From assembly GCA_001769855.1 (NCBI GenBank), contig MEPP01000001.1, positions 40,982 to 104,981 of the forward strand: 64,000 nt of DNA. Reading direction: 5' to 3'. The DNA is from Bdellovibrionales bacterium GWA2_49_15. GTDB taxonomy: Bacteria > Bdellovibrionota > Bacteriovoracia > Bacteriovoracales > Bacteriovoracaceae. This document shows, piece by piece, positions 1 through 8,912 of the stretch (positions are counted from its first letter, which is position 1; each line of letters opens with the position of its first letter). The notes under the pieces are model-generated. The model saw nothing but the letters and a program-made list of their open reading frames with translations. It was not told the origin of the DNA and did not search any database. The position numbers and the translations under genes are program-made.

Positions 1-18
1 GAATAATGGCGGTGACTG

Positions 19-990
19 TCAGGTGTCGCTCCACTCGGCCAGGATCGGGGCAGTTTCCTTTTTGACCTGGGCCCACTTCTCTCCCGTAGGATAGGTGCGC
101 AGGGCCTCGAGCAGCGTCTCGAGCTGGGCCAGGGACTTCGGCCCGACTAAAACCAGGTCCACGTTTTCAAAGGAAAAGTTAAAGGCCAGGGCAAATTGCA
201 AGGGAGAGATGGCATGGTCTTTCAAAACGGGTTGCAGCTTTTCCATGATCGCCAGCTTTTTTTCCACCACGTCCCAGCGCCACCAAGGGGCGCGGGAGCG
301 GCTATCGTCGGCATGAAATTGATTCTTGCGCTTGACCGTCCCGGTAATAATCCCTTTGTCCAAAGTTCCCCAGCTCATGAAGGAAATATCCTGAGCGGTC
401 AGAGTTTTCACGATCTGCCGATGGGACTGGGTATTCCAAAGATTCAGCTCCGACTGGACGGCGGAAATGGTTGCCACTTCCCGAGCAAGGGCGAGGTCGT
501 CGGCGGTAGTATTGCACAGACCGATGTGGCGAATCTTTCCCTCACGCTGGGCCTTGCTTAAAACTTCTAAGGGCCTGCGAATATCCACCTGGGGATCAGG
601 CCAGTGAACCATATACAAATCCAGAAACTCGGTTTGCAAATCGCGCAAGGTCTGCTCCAACATGCTCTGGGCGACCTTGGGATCGTTGGTCAGATTAACT
701 CGCTTATTGTCGTGCCAGGTGATGCCCGACTTGCTCACCAGAAAAACCTTCTCTCGCAGATCTTTGAGCGCCTTGCCCAGACGCTTTTCAGAAAGGCCGA
801 AGCCATAAATGGGCGCGGTATCAAAGAGACGCACCCCATACTCATAGGCATGATGGATCAGCTCCTCCGCCTCGCGCTCGCTGATGGGACCAAAGCCATA
901 GCCTCCCCCCTCGCCGGAGAGGGCCCCGCCCCCAAATCCCAGCGGCAGCTGACTAAATTGTGAGAAAACTCTTTTGCAATTTGCGGTCAT
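19..990 (-). CDS. Aldo/keto reductase
   Basis: This is a 323-aa cytosolic aldo/keto reductase that should reduce carbonyl compounds with NAD(P)H; the substrate cannot be read from sequence. The family catalytic tetrad is visible as D57 (in LFDTAPIYG), Y62, K87 (in VSKSG) and H129 (in YMVHWPD). The length is normal for the family. The N-terminus starts with about 14 extra residues before the first barrel strand (LPLGFGGG), so a slightly later start is possible. It is divergent from the phosphorylase-like gene at 1007, with only 16 bases between the two starts, so the promoters must overlap the coding ends. The family is clear; the physiological role is unknown. Confidence 0.9.
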   Translation of the reverse strand: MTANCKRVFSQFSQLPLGFGGGALSGEGGGYGFGPISEREAEELIHHAYEYGVRLFDTAPIYGFGLSEKRLGKALKDLREKVFLVSKSGITWHDNKRVNLTNDPKVAQSMLEQTLRDLQTEFLDLYMVHWPDPQVDIRRPLEVLSKAQREGKIRHIGLCNTTADDLALAREVATISAVQSELNLWNTQSHRQIVKTLTAQDISFMSWGTLDKGIITGTVKRKNQFHADDSRSRAPWWRWDVVEKKLAIMEKLQPVLKDHAISPLQFALAFNFSFENVDLVLVGPKSLAQLETLLEALRTYPTGEKWAQVKKETAPILAEWSDT

Positions 991-1006
991 ACTTTATCCT
1001 CTTCTC

Positions 1007-1636
1007 ATGCCAAAATTAAATAATCCTCGTCCCCTTCTGGTCTTTGCCCACAAAGGAGAGGCCCAGGCATTTTTGACGCATTTTAGGGCCTCCCCTATCC
1101 GTCTGCCAAGTCTCGAAAAGATAGCGCTCTTCGAGGCGAAGGAATTTTTTCTTCTTCTCTCGGGAGAAGGGCGGGTGGGAACCTGCCAGAAACTTGGTGA
1201 GGTGCTGGAGGTGCTGGCAAAGGATCTCTCCAAGGTCATCAATCTGGGCGTGGCAGGGGCCCTCGGGCAAGGGCCACCTCTTGGATCAGTGTATCTGGTG
1301 GATCAGATTTTTGCCTTTCAGGTGCCCGCTTTGAAATGTTCTCCCGCCACCGGCCTGGAGCTATCGGCCAATCTTTTCACCGCCGATCAGCGCATCCTCT
1401 CGGGCAGTGAGGCCCTGGAGCTGGCCAAGTTGGCCCCAATGGTGGACCGGGAGGCCCATGGCCTGGCCCAGGCCGCCCAGCTCTACGACCTACCTTTCAT
1501 CTCTGTTAAGGTCATCTCGGACCAACCCTGGCAGATGGAGAACACCGCCAGCGATCGTAAGTATCAAAAAAGTGTCCAGGAAAAGGCCGGCGAATGGAGT
1601 GCGCTGCTCCTTCAGGCCTACAACCGATTATCCTAG
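1007..1636 (+). CDS. Nucleoside phosphorylase / MTA-SAH nucleosidase-like protein
   Basis: This 209-aa protein resembles the PNP/UDP phosphorylase superfamily (MTA/SAH nucleosidase or futalosine hydrolase type), enzymes that cleave N-glycosidic bonds of nucleosides. Visible family features are the central strand motif NLGVAGALG and, near the C-terminus, MVDREAHGLAQAA followed by VKVISD, which matches the nucleosidase M-E-x-x-A and R-x-I-S-D region with the purine-contacting glutamate and aspartate present. I chose the ATG at 1007 (MPKLNNPRP) because an upstream in-frame ATG at 974 would run back into the divergent reductase gene. The exact substrate is not determinable; a menaquinone or salvage role is only a guess. 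Confidence 0.7.
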   Translation: MPKLNNPRPLLVFAHKGEAQAFLTHFRASPIRLPSLEKIALFEAKEFFLLLSGEGRVGTCQKLGEVLEVLAKDLSKVINLGVAGALGQGPPLGSVYLVDQIFAFQVPALKCSPATGLELSANLFTADQRILSGSEALELAKLAPMVDREAHGLAQAAQLYDLPFISVKVISDQPWQMENTASDRKYQKSVQEKAGEWSALLLQAYNRLS

Positions 1637-1763
1637 TCAATTATTAAACAGTAAGGCGCAAGATTTGCAGGAAGAAAGCTATTCGTCGTGCTGTTCTAAA
1701 ATGCCCGTCGAATCTCACCGTTAAGCGGTGAAACATATTCTTCTCAACGCCAAGGATGGTGCC

Positions 1764-2618
1764 ATGGAAAACTGGATTAAAACAAGGACGTTTTACTGTT
1801 TGCTCGCTCTCTTCGCTTTCCTCCTGTGTCTTAATGTCTTTGCCTTCGATAGCGGGCCTACGGGGGAATTTAGACTCATTACCTACAATGTTAAGGGGCT
1901 GCCGGTGCCCTTTCGTTTGAAACATAAGGAGCTGCCGATTATCGCCAAATCGATCCGCAGTTTCGCGGCGGATGTCATCTGCTTTCAGGAAACTTTCACC
2001 AAGCGCGCCCACGTCTTAAAGGAAATGCCCGAGTATCGCTACGTGGTGGAGGGGCCGTTTAAAAAAGGTAAAATCATTAACTCCGGTCTGATCATCGCCT
2101 CCAAATATCCCATCTCCCACGTGGAAACTCTAGTTTACAAAAAATGCACCGGGGCCGATTGCTTTGCCAGCAAGGGCATTGTGGTGGCCACCGTCAGGCA
2201 CCCAACTTTAGGCGAGATCGACGTCTTTAACACCCATATGAATGCCGGGAAAAATAAAAAGGTCAAATGGTCCCAGTGGGGGCAGCTGATCCAGTTTGTG
2301 AAAGATCATTTAAAATCCGGCCGACAGGCCATTTTCGCAGGAGATTTTAATACCGATCGCGGCTCCGAGTATCTTCAATACATCATCTCGGAAGGCACCT
2401 TGAAAGATACCCATACCAACTATGTCGCGCACCATCCGGAGCTTTCAGAGAAGGAAAAATTGGGAAATACCTTTCCTGGTCGAAAAATTGACTACGTCTT
2501 TACCTTGGGAGAGACAGACGCGGATACCCAGTTATCCAAAATTATTTATGATGGCTCCCATGACGGCAATCTCTTTTCCGATCACTATGCTCTGATGGTT
2601 GATTTAAATTTCAGATAA
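1764..2618 (+). CDS. Exported endonuclease/exonuclease/phosphatase family protein
   Basis: This 284-aa exported protein belongs to the EEP fold (DNase I / sphingomyelinase C-like metal-dependent phosphodiesterases). Motifs in order are ITYNVKGLP, the metal-binding glutamate in CFQETF, NTHMNAG, FAGDFNTD and the terminal SDHYAL with the catalytic histidine. An N-terminal hydrophobic signal segment (FYCLLALFAFLLCLNVFA) indicates export. The ATG at 1764 is preferred over an upstream start at 1728 because AAGGA lies 7 bases before it and the signal peptide then begins correctly. The substrate could be nucleic acid or phospholipid; neither can be decided here. It ends 3 bases from the convergent FecR gene. 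A second EEP gene lies at 5612. Confidence 0.85.
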   Translation: MENWIKTRTFYCLLALFAFLLCLNVFAFDSGPTGEFRLITYNVKGLPVPFRLKHKELPIIAKSIRSFAADVICFQETFTKRAHVLKEMPEYRYVVEGPFKKGKIINSGLIIASKYPISHVETLVYKKCTGADCFASKGIVVATVRHPTLGEIDVFNTHMNAGKNKKVKWSQWGQLIQFVKDHLKSGRQAIFAGDFNTDRGSEYLQYIISEGTLKDTHTNYVAHHPELSEKEKLGNTFPGRKIDYVFTLGETDADTQLSKIIYDGSHDGNLFSDHYALMVDLNFR

Positions 2619-2621
2619 AAC

Positions 2622-3560
2622 TTACCGGCGAAACCTGGGCTGCTTGCCTGGGTCAACGGGCCTCTGCCGACGCGGTTGCTGGGGTATTTGTTGATTTGGT
2701 TGCTGGCGCGGTTGTCGTCGCGTCTCTCTCATGGCACGGCGGGCCTGCTTGAGCTGCATCGGTCGCTCCTTCCACTGACGACGATCCAGTAAATTATTCA
2801 GCTTTTCACTGGGGCGGCGTCTCTCCATCCGGCGCGACTGCCACTGCTGAAACCTTTCGGCCACCGGTCGTTTTTGACGGTTGCGCAGATTGGCCGCCTG
2901 GCCCAGGAATTCCTGACGGGCCTGGCGTTTCAAATTTCGAAAATCAGAACCGCCCTCTTCCCCGCTACTCCAGCGCAAACGCTTGGCCCATTCAAAGTTA
3001 GCGGCGCGGGTGATTTTTTTTCCCTGCTCAACCACCATGGACTCTCCCGCCTTGATGGAATCTGAGTCATCTTGATCCACGTCGTACACTTCCACCTCTC
3101 CCGATTTTACGGAAGTGTAAAAGTCCCCATTCTCGTCATCAATGCCCGCAAACAGCTCCGTGCCACGGACGCCTAAGGCCACACTTTTGGTATTTTTAAT
3201 ATTCAAGCTCGGGGCATCGGAAAACTTTTGCGCCACCTCGACAAAGAGCGACCCCATTTTCAACACGACGCTAGATGCGCCCACATACTCATCCTCTTTT
3301 TCCTCTTGGATCAGCTCTTCCAAAGCAAGCTCACTGCCCGCCTCAATTTTCAAAGTCGAACGATCCTCCAGCTCCACAATCGCCAGACCACCCTCTTTCA
3401 CCTTGATGGTATCTCCCACCTCGCCCATACTTTCTTTGGTCGCCAGCTCTTCCTGACCGTCGCGGGAAACAATCACCACCGGGGCCTTGACGTAGCGAAA
3501 GTAAGCATCTTGAGCAAATACCACGGACATATTGAGTAAAATAAAAATTATGCATCTCAT
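2622..3560 (-). CDS. FecR-domain exported protein with Arg/Gln-rich tail
   Basis: This is a 312-aa exported protein. After a signal peptide (CIIFILLNMSVVFA) comes a FecR-type beta-rich domain at about residues 25-185, with the phrases VGDTIKVKEGG, LEDRSTLKIEAGSEL, GVRGTELF and SGEVEVYD that mark this family. The last 110 residues are extremely basic and low in complexity (many R, Q and P), so the C-terminus is probably disordered and may bind polyanions. The start at 3560 has AAGGAGC about 8 bases upstream; a longer start at 3581 lacks this. No sigma or TonB partner is adjacent, so a classical iron-dicitrate role is not supported. The function is unknown; FecR domains in Bdellovibrionota and Leptospira are often stand-alone envelope proteins. 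Confidence 0.75.
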   Translation of the reverse strand: MRCIIFILLNMSVVFAQDAYFRYVKAPVVIVSRDGQEELATKESMGEVGDTIKVKEGGLAIVELEDRSTLKIEAGSELALEELIQEEKEDEYVGASSVVLKMGSLFVEVAQKFSDAPSLNIKNTKSVALGVRGTELFAGIDDENGDFYTSVKSGEVEVYDVDQDDSDSIKAGESMVVEQGKKITRAANFEWAKRLRWSSGEEGGSDFRNLKRQARQEFLGQAANLRNRQKRPVAERFQQWQSRRMERRRPSEKLNNLLDRRQWKERPMQLKQARRAMRETRRQPRQQPNQQIPQQPRRQRPVDPGKQPRFRR

Positions 3561-3572
3561 GAGCGCTGCTCC

Positions 3573-3602
3573 TTGGACCAAACAACAGAATTCCCTTATA
3601 AT
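3573..3602 (+). promoter_or_regulatory. Probable sigma-70 promoter
   Basis: TTGGAC at 3573-3578 and a perfect TATAAT at 3597-3602 are separated by 18 bases, and the gene at 3638 starts 35 bases downstream with GGAG before its ATG. The -35 element overlaps the leader of the divergent FecR gene, so the two genes may share control. Confidence 0.6.
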
Positions 3603-3637
3603 TTAGTATATACCGAACTTTTTGTCTGGAGTTTTAT

Positions 3638-4168
3638 ATGCATCTTGAAAGCAAAGAAATTATCAATCGTCCACTCGAAGAAGTGTATCAGCTGGTTCGC
3701 GATGATCTGGCGAAGCTGGTTCCCTATATGCCCAACGTGTCCAAGATCGAAGTGCAAAAGCACGCCCCCAAGGATGCCGAGACAATTGAGGTGATCAACC
3801 ATTGGTACGCCCGCGCTGATATTCCCGCCATGCTTTCCAAGTTTATTAAACCCGAGCTTTTTTCTTGGAAAGATTTTGCCCTTTGGCATAATGACAAACA
3901 TTGCGTCGAATATCGGCTGGAATCTTCCCTCGCCAACGATCTCTTCGATGCCAAGGGCATCAACACCTTCACCGCTATGGGAGCGGATAAAACCGAGTTG
4001 AAAATTTCCTGCGATATCACGCTCTATCCGGAAAAAGTTCCCGGAGTGCCGAAGCTTCTGGCGCGAACTATCCTGCCGGGGATTGAGGCCATCTTGACCA
4101 AAGTCCTGGGGCCGAATCTCACCAGCTTGGGCAAAGGCCTGAACGAATATTTCAAAAATAAAACCTGA
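3638..4168 (+). CDS. SRPBCC/START-like ligand-binding domain protein
   Basis: This 176-aa soluble protein without signal peptide looks like a helix-grip (SRPBCC, DUF2505-like) protein. The start INRPLEEVYQLVRDDLAKL is typical of the first strand and helices of that fold, and the long C-terminal segment from about residue 140 is predicted helical (LARTILPGIEAILTKVLG). Such proteins bind hydrophobic ligands or act as cyclases, but no catalytic signature is visible. The start is set by GGAG upstream of ATG 3638 and by the good promoter just before it. It is convergent with the protease gene at 4170, leaving a single base between stops. The assignment rests on fold impression only. Confidence 0.5.
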   Translation: MHLESKEIINRPLEEVYQLVRDDLAKLVPYMPNVSKIEVQKHAPKDAETIEVINHWYARADIPAMLSKFIKPELFSWKDFALWHNDKHCVEYRLESSLANDLFDAKGINTFTAMGADKTELKISCDITLYPEKVPGVPKLLARTILPGIEAILTKVLGPNLTSLGKGLNEYFKNKT

Positions 4169-4169
4169 G

Positions 4170-5435
4170 TTAGTTCTGGCGCAAAATAAGAGTCAGGACC
4201 TGGGAAAATCTTCCCACCGGCCGGCCGTTTTGGTCGAGACCCAAAAGGCGAAACTGATAGGTTCCCCAGCCCGGTAATTGCTTGATGGGGAGCAGATTAT
4301 AAGTTCCAAAGGTACTGCGGTACGCCTCATATCCCAAACTATTGGCCGGATCGGGAGCATTGCCATCGGGGTTGCCAAAAACCTGATTGGGTTTGGAGAC
4401 CTCAAGTAAAAATCCCTGCGCACCACTTACATTGCGCACATCAATCGAGATGGGTAGGAGCACATCAGGCCGTAACATGGTGACGGTACTCTGCCCGCCA
4501 ACGGTGGGTGAAATGGGGCGATCACCTGTGGGGGGATTGGTCCCGCCATCGGATTCCTTATACCAGCACAAAGGTCGCGCGGCGAACTCCTGCCCGGCGG
4601 ATTTTAAGCACACGCCCACCCGAGCATCGCTCTGACCGATTTCAACCTCCTCATCCACGGGACAAAGTGAGGCGGAAAAATAGGTATCCACCCGGCACTG
4701 GGCACGGGGATGGGACTCGAAGGTGGCCGAGACCACACTGGGATCGCGCCCCTCAAGGGTTGGAACCGGGGCCTGGGAAAGAGCGGCGAAGATCGCCCCC
4801 GAAGCCAGGCCGGCCACCGCGGTTCTCATGCAAACGAGCTGATCAATTCTCTGGGTGAACTGCTGCTCGCAGCGGGTGCGCGCCTCATTCGGCACTACTC
4901 TATTTTTAATGATGGCCTCATTGTCATCTTCTAAAAAAACGTGCCGCATACATTTTAAGTTGGCAAAATAATCCGCCTGTCCTTCCACCGAGGCCCACTG
5001 GCCATCGGCCTTGGAGTAGCGGGGTACGCCTCCGATGTGATGCCCGATCTCGTGACATAAAACCAGCGCCATGGCATCGACCGTCATCGCATAATGACGG
5101 GCCAGACCGCCCAACATCCGCACCACATAATTGGAGCCTTCCCTCTGGGCGTAAGCATTGACCTCACTATTGGACCACTCTCCCCTGATTTGCAAAGTGC
5201 CTCCGTAATGGGCGACTCGGGGGCGATAGAGCGTTTCAATTTTGGCGATAATCTTATTGAAGTCGTCCTCCGCCACGCCATTGCTGATGGATTCTGCGCC
5301 GACGGGTATTTTTAACGAGTTAGGCGGGAGAAAGCCTCGGCAGAGGGGAATCGCCTCTGCGTTTGCGCCCAGTAAAGGGGGAGCAAGCAGGAGTAATAGA
5401 ATAGTAAATAGCTTGATTTGCTGAAGGCCTTCCAT
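4170..5435 (-). CDS. Exported zinc metalloprotease-like protein (HEIGH motif)
   Basis: This is a 421-aa exported protein. A signal peptide occupies about residues 8-27. A zincin motif LCHEIGHHIGG gives H128, E129 and H132, and EGQADYFANLKC gives a plausible third ligand (E151) followed by D155, the arrangement of M48-type proteases. Residues about 160-290 are cysteine-rich, suggesting disulfides. The C-terminal 130 residues (from about 300) look like an immunoglobulin/FlgD-like beta domain with a closing phrase on strand geometry. The start at 5435 has GGAGAG 6 bases upstream. The function is inferred as extracellular or periplasmic proteolysis; the substrate is unknown. It is separated from the EEP gene at 5612 by 176 bases that hold two divergent starts. 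Confidence 0.75.
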   Translation of the reverse strand: MEGLQQIKLFTILLLLLAPPLLGANAEAIPLCRGFLPPNSLKIPVGAESISNGVAEDDFNKIIAKIETLYRPRVAHYGGTLQIRGEWSNSEVNAYAQREGSNYVVRMLGGLARHYAMTVDAMALVLCHEIGHHIGGVPRYSKADGQWASVEGQADYFANLKCMRHVFLEDDNEAIIKNRVVPNEARTRCEQQFTQRIDQLVCMRTAVAGLASGAIFAALSQAPVPTLEGRDPSVVSATFESHPRAQCRVDTYFSASLCPVDEEVEIGQSDARVGVCLKSAGQEFAARPLCWYKESDGGTNPPTGDRPISPTVGGQSTVTMLRPDVLLPISIDVRNVSGAQGFLLEVSKPNQVFGNPDGNAPDPANSLGYEAYRSTFGTYNLLPIKQLPGWGTYQFRLLGLDQNGRPVGRFSQVLTLILRQN

Positions 5436-5573
5436 GGCACACTCTCCGAAATAAGGATATTCACTTCTTCGGAAAGGCCGATCTAAATTGAAGTTTGGGC
5501 CCTTATTATCTTACAGAAGGCAAAATTGACCTGTAAAAAATTCACGTTTTCCCAACGGCAAAGTAAAGCCCTT

Positions 5574-5579
5574 TATAAT
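5574..5579 (+). promoter_or_regulatory. -10 element upstream of EEP gene
   Basis: A perfect TATAAT lies 33 bases before ATG 5612. No good -35 hexamer is found at 16-18 bases (CCCAAC is what stands there), so activator dependence or a different sigma factor is possible. This is a weak call from one element. Confidence 0.35.
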
Positions 5580-5611
5580 CTTAGACGTTTGATCCTTTGC
5601 AGGAGCTTTGC

Positions 5612-6433
5612 ATGACCAGAGTTATTTTGTTGTCCTTTGTATTCTGTTTCTTTTTTCATACCGCCCAGGCGCAGATCCCGGTCTTTCGCAATCTTGAGGT
5701 GATGGGACAGGGACAAGAGAGGGCCCTCCTCAACTCCGAGAAAATTAATATCCTGGTGTGGAATGTTCACAAATCCGAAGACATCCAGTGGTTTACCGAC
5801 ATTAGAAATCTGGTGGGCAATAAGGATTTTGTACTCTTTCAGGAAGCCGTTTATCCCCAGGAGATTACCGATTTTTTTAAGGAGCTCGGGAGCTTCGAGT
5901 GGGCGATGGCCTCAAGCTTTCGTCTGATCAATAAGGACCTGGCGCGAACCGGGGTCGCCACCGCCGCCAGGACCAAGTCGAATACTCGAGACGTCGTCAC
6001 CACGGTGTATACCGAGCCCATTGTGGGCACGCCCAAAGTTTCTCTCTACACCACCTACCCCACCAACAGGCAGGGTAAAAAAACTGAGACAACTTTGCTG
6101 GTGGCCAATATTCACGCCATTAACTTTGTCAGCAATCTCACCTTTTTCATTGAATTACTGCGAATAGAAAAACGCCTGGCCAAACATAAGGGTCCTATCA
6201 TTATGGGGGGCGACTTTAATACCTGGAGTAGCTCGCGCATGAGCATGCTGAGCAAGCTGGCCAAACGCCAGCATCTGACGGGAGTGCCCTTTACTGATAG
6301 CGAACGACGAATCACGCTGGGGCATCCGCTGGATCACGTCTTTTATCGCCAACTCACACTGGTGAAAAAAGAAGATCTAAGCTACATCACTTCCTCAGAT
6401 CACATTCCTTTGTCAGTGCAATTTCAATTTTAG
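5612..6433 (+). CDS. Exported endonuclease/exonuclease/phosphatase family protein
   Basis: This 273-aa exported EEP-fold protein has a signal peptide ending near HTAQAQ. Motifs in order are ILVWNVHKSE (first strand with the metal-site asparagine), LFQEAV with the metal-binding glutamate, ANIHAINF, GGDFNTWSS and the terminal SSDHIPL with the catalytic aspartate-histidine pair. The ATG at 5612 follows AGGAG at 5601-5605; an upstream in-frame ATG at 5597 is less likely. It is distinct in sequence from the EEP protein at 1764, so these are not recent duplicates. Its 3' end overlaps the convergent astacin gene by 4 bases. A nuclease or phosphodiesterase role outside the cytoplasm is inferred. Confidence 0.82.
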   Translation: MTRVILLSFVFCFFFHTAQAQIPVFRNLEVMGQGQERALLNSEKINILVWNVHKSEDIQWFTDIRNLVGNKDFVLFQEAVYPQEITDFFKELGSFEWAMASSFRLINKDLARTGVATAARTKSNTRDVVTTVYTEPIVGTPKVSLYTTYPTNRQGKKTETTLLVANIHAINFVSNLTFFIELLRIEKRLAKHKGPIIMGGDFNTWSSSRMSMLSKLAKRQHLTGVPFTDSERRITLGHPLDHVFYRQLTLVKKEDLSYITSSDHIPLSVQFQF

Positions 6434-7179
6434 GGAGTGGGATACATCTGCCTCAAGGCCGCCAGGTCACCGGCGGAAAGTCCGTTTCGTTGCGCCTGGA
6501 AGGTGCTGCCGTCACGTTTGGTCATGGTGGGTTTGTCGGCATCTCGGGCAAAACCATTGAATGATGGATAAAGCATGATGGAATCAAAATCGAACTCGCC
6601 GTATTTTTTAGCGAAAGGGGCGGCGAAAAAATTAAACCACCTCTTCATCTGAATATTGCACCACTTAACCTTAATCCACTTGCTGCGATCGGGCCGGCTC
6701 TGCTCATGGTAGTACCCCAAGGCGTGGAGCACCTCGTGAATCAAACTCCCCGAACCGCACCAGTTGGGAACATTGATATTCTGCTTGCCACCCATGCGGC
6801 CCACAAAGGAGCTGCAGTCGGCGGTGCCATTTTCCTTGAAAAAAACATAATCACTTTCAGTGGTACGGGGAACCATGCGAATGGAAGTTTGGGTGTTGAG
6901 GTACGAGATGGCAGCTTCGACTCTCGCGGGGTCGGCAATGGCACTGTCGATTTCATAGGGAACAACGCCGTTGTTCCAGCGGCCGGCGCGACGGGCGGTC
7001 CCCTTCAAACCTTTCTTCAAGGCCGGCTCCACCAGGATATCGCCTTCGGTAAGATAGTATTCACCGTGGGACTCATAAAAGGTCTTGCGCACGCCTTCGG
7101 TGGTGACGATAGGGCCAAACTTCACCTCGGCCAAAGCTCCCATACTTAAAACACATAAAATAGCGGCCAATAGTTTCAT
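6430..7179 (-). CDS. Astacin-like (M12A) zinc metalloprotease
   Basis: This 249-aa exported protein is an astacin-family endopeptidase. The signature HEVLHALGYYHEQSRPDR gives zinc ligands H148, H152 and H158, the catalytic E149 and the downstream E/R/D motif exactly as in astacins. The Met-turn is present as DSIMLYPSF. A signal peptide spans about residues 1-17, followed by a short pro-region (about 18-62) before the catalytic start RAGRWNNGVVPYEID, typical of the activated N-terminus. Length and domain limits fit a minimal secreted astacin without accessory domains. In this neighbourhood of exported hydrolases it probably digests external protein; that is inference. Confidence 0.93.
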   Translation of the reverse strand: MKLLAAILCVLSMGALAEVKFGPIVTTEGVRKTFYESHGEYYLTEGDILVEPALKKGLKGTARRAGRWNNGVVPYEIDSAIADPARVEAAISYLNTQTSIRMVPRTTESDYVFFKENGTADCSSFVGRMGGKQNINVPNWCGSGSLIHEVLHALGYYHEQSRPDRSKWIKVKWCNIQMKRWFNFFAAPFAKKYGEFDFDSIMLYPSFNGFARDADKPTMTKRDGSTFQAQRNGLSAGDLAALRQMYPTP

Positions 7180-7209
7180 AGTAACTCCACTTGCCCTTGG
7201 TCTAGCACA

Positions 7210-7557
7210 CTAGCGAGGGGATTGTGTTCCGGGTGGAAATCTTTTCGTAGGGCCGAAAAAGCGCTTAAAAATTCCCTTCTTAGCATACTCACTTTGACAT
7301 GTTTGACGGGTGTCATCGTGAATTTCAATTTTATCGGCGCAGCCGATGCAGATCCATTCGGCGGTGGTGGTGGGATTTCTATGCCGGTATTTTTCCACAT
7401 CCGGCATGATCATCTCACACACCTCGCAAAAATCACGCGCCATCTGGTGGGCCACCGACTTGGTGACGACCTCTTTTACCGGCCGCTTTGGCCTTTCATT
7501 TTCAACCGTGACAGGTTTAATTCCGGCCTTAAGTAGCGCATCTTTCATGGACCCCAT
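7210..7557 (-). CDS. Small zinc-ribbon-like protein
   Basis: This 115-aa soluble protein carries two CxxC pairs, FCEVCEM at about residues 43-49 and ICIGCAD at about 69-75, with intervening histidine, which is the layout of a zinc ribbon or treble clef. A further cysteine follows near residue 86. The N-terminal 35 residues are basic and proline-rich, and the C-terminus is basic (KRFFGPTKRF). I do not recognise the family. The start at 7557 has GAGG 6 bases upstream; an internal ATG three codons later is possible. It lies 30 bases upstream of the astacin gene on the same strand and may be cotranscribed with it. No function is assigned. Confidence 0.6.
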   Translation of the reverse strand: MGSMKDALLKAGIKPVTVENERPKRPVKEVVTKSVAHQMARDFCEVCEMIMPDVEKYRHRNPTTTAEWICIGCADKIEIHDDTRQTCQSEYAKKGIFKRFFGPTKRFPPGTQSPR

Positions 7558-7622
7558 ACACTTCCTCGGTGTTATACAAAAAAGCTATTTTTGCCGGACA
7601 GATTCGAGAGTGTCAATAAGCT

Positions 7623-8636
7623 TTAGCGATAGCTGGCACCGGCACCTTGGGTAAGGAGTTCTTGAACAAATTGGTAGGCCGTCACCCCGGACCGGGTTCT
7701 GGTTAAAAGCCCCATGGAACCATTTTTTTCTAAAAAGGTGTGCTTGAAGGTATCCGGGACGAACGCCGCGCAATTATCCTTGGGATCAATCAAGCTTTGA
7801 TAAATCCCCTGACTCCCATACACCCTTTTTCGATGGGTCAAAGGACTCATGAAGCCAAAAATGCTGCCCATGACCAGGTCCATACTGCCCTGGAGAAGGC
7901 CGAACTCATACTGAGGATATTGACGACAAACCTCAATGGCCTTTTTGGCCAGGGGCCACTCTTTGGGATCAAACACCACATTCATGCGCCCAAATCCGGC
8001 CTTGATGGCCTCAAGTAAAGGTGGTTGAAAGCGATCCCAAACTTTCTCATCCCAGTGCAGCCCCATGCCATCCAGCAGCACCGTTTTGCGCGGGATAAAT
8101 CGCCCGACTTCAAAATCCAGATCGGTAAAGTTGAGCATGAGCCCTAACGCCCCGGCGGAATAACCATAATAGACCGCCTCCTCGGCATGGCGAATGACGC
8201 CGCCATAAATTCCCAGCACCGCCCGCAGGCCTGAGAGAAAATTTTTACGTCCCTGATGCTGAACCTGATACATTCCCCGATAGTTGGCATTGAAGCTGCC
8301 GGCAAACAAATCCCCCGTGCAATAAGGAAAGTAGACGATGGAGTAATCTGACAAGGGTGAGATGTGGTGGTCGTCAGAGAAAATGGCGTCGCTGAAAGAG
8401 AAATCTCTGGGTTGATCCAGCTGCGTGGTCACCTGCGTGGCACAGGTGAGCAGATCCCAGCAGGCACCGCCGCCTTCGAAAAAAAAGGCAAACTTCTTCA
8501 CATTGCGCACATCCACCAGGACAAAATACGGTTCCCCCCTGCCGCAAAAGGCACCGGGAATATCGATCGCCTCAAACAGGCGGGCCTGGGTTTGAACGCT
8601 GAGAAGTGAAAAGAAAATAAATAAATATATTCGCAT
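7623..8636 (-). CDS. Pectinacetylesterase-family exported protein
   Basis: This 337-aa exported protein resembles the pectinacetylesterase/NOTUM family of serine carboxylesterases. Key phrases are FFEGGGACWD (oxyanion region), YFPYCTGDLFAG and the nucleophile elbow YYGYSAGALG, where the family usually reads G-C-S-A-G-G. A possible aspartate is in LLDGMGLHW and a C-terminal histidine is in DTFKHTF. The signal peptide (YLFIFFSLLSVQTQA) sets the start at 8636; longer starts at 8672 and 8708 would bury it. The Shine-Dalgarno is weak. Deacetylation of an external polysaccharide or lipid-modified protein is the family role; the true substrate is unknown. Confidence 0.72.
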   Translation of the reverse strand: MRIYLFIFFSLLSVQTQARLFEAIDIPGAFCGRGEPYFVLVDVRNVKKFAFFFEGGGACWDLLTCATQVTTQLDQPRDFSFSDAIFSDDHHISPLSDYSIVYFPYCTGDLFAGSFNANYRGMYQVQHQGRKNFLSGLRAVLGIYGGVIRHAEEAVYYGYSAGALGLMLNFTDLDFEVGRFIPRKTVLLDGMGLHWDEKVWDRFQPPLLEAIKAGFGRMNVVFDPKEWPLAKKAIEVCRQYPQYEFGLLQGSMDLVMGSIFGFMSPLTHRKRVYGSQGIYQSLIDPKDNCAAFVPDTFKHTFLEKNGSMGLLTRTRSGVTAYQFVQELLTQGAGASYR

Positions 8637-8912
8637 GAACAATATTCTAAGCAGGCCTGAATTTAGCACCATCCCTAAATAGCAACTCTTAAGAAAAAGC
8701 GTGGACATTTTTCACAGGCCTGGGGGCAAAATGACTCCAATTTTTTAAGCAGGTGCCTTTGGCGAGGGCCAACTTGGGAATTTTTTTTCAGCGCGGTGCG
8801 TCTGCATTTGACAGCTTCTAAGTACTTGATGCACAAGGTCTCAAGGGATTTTGTGGCCTAGAAATTGCTTAAAGGGCCTGCGTAAATAGAACCATCTTGA
8901 AAGGGAGTGAGT

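Noticed and set aside
8808..8813. TTGACA as -35 element upstream of the cysteine-repeat gene
   Set aside because: No -10 hexamer stands at 16-18 bases downstream, and the start codon is 100 bases away.
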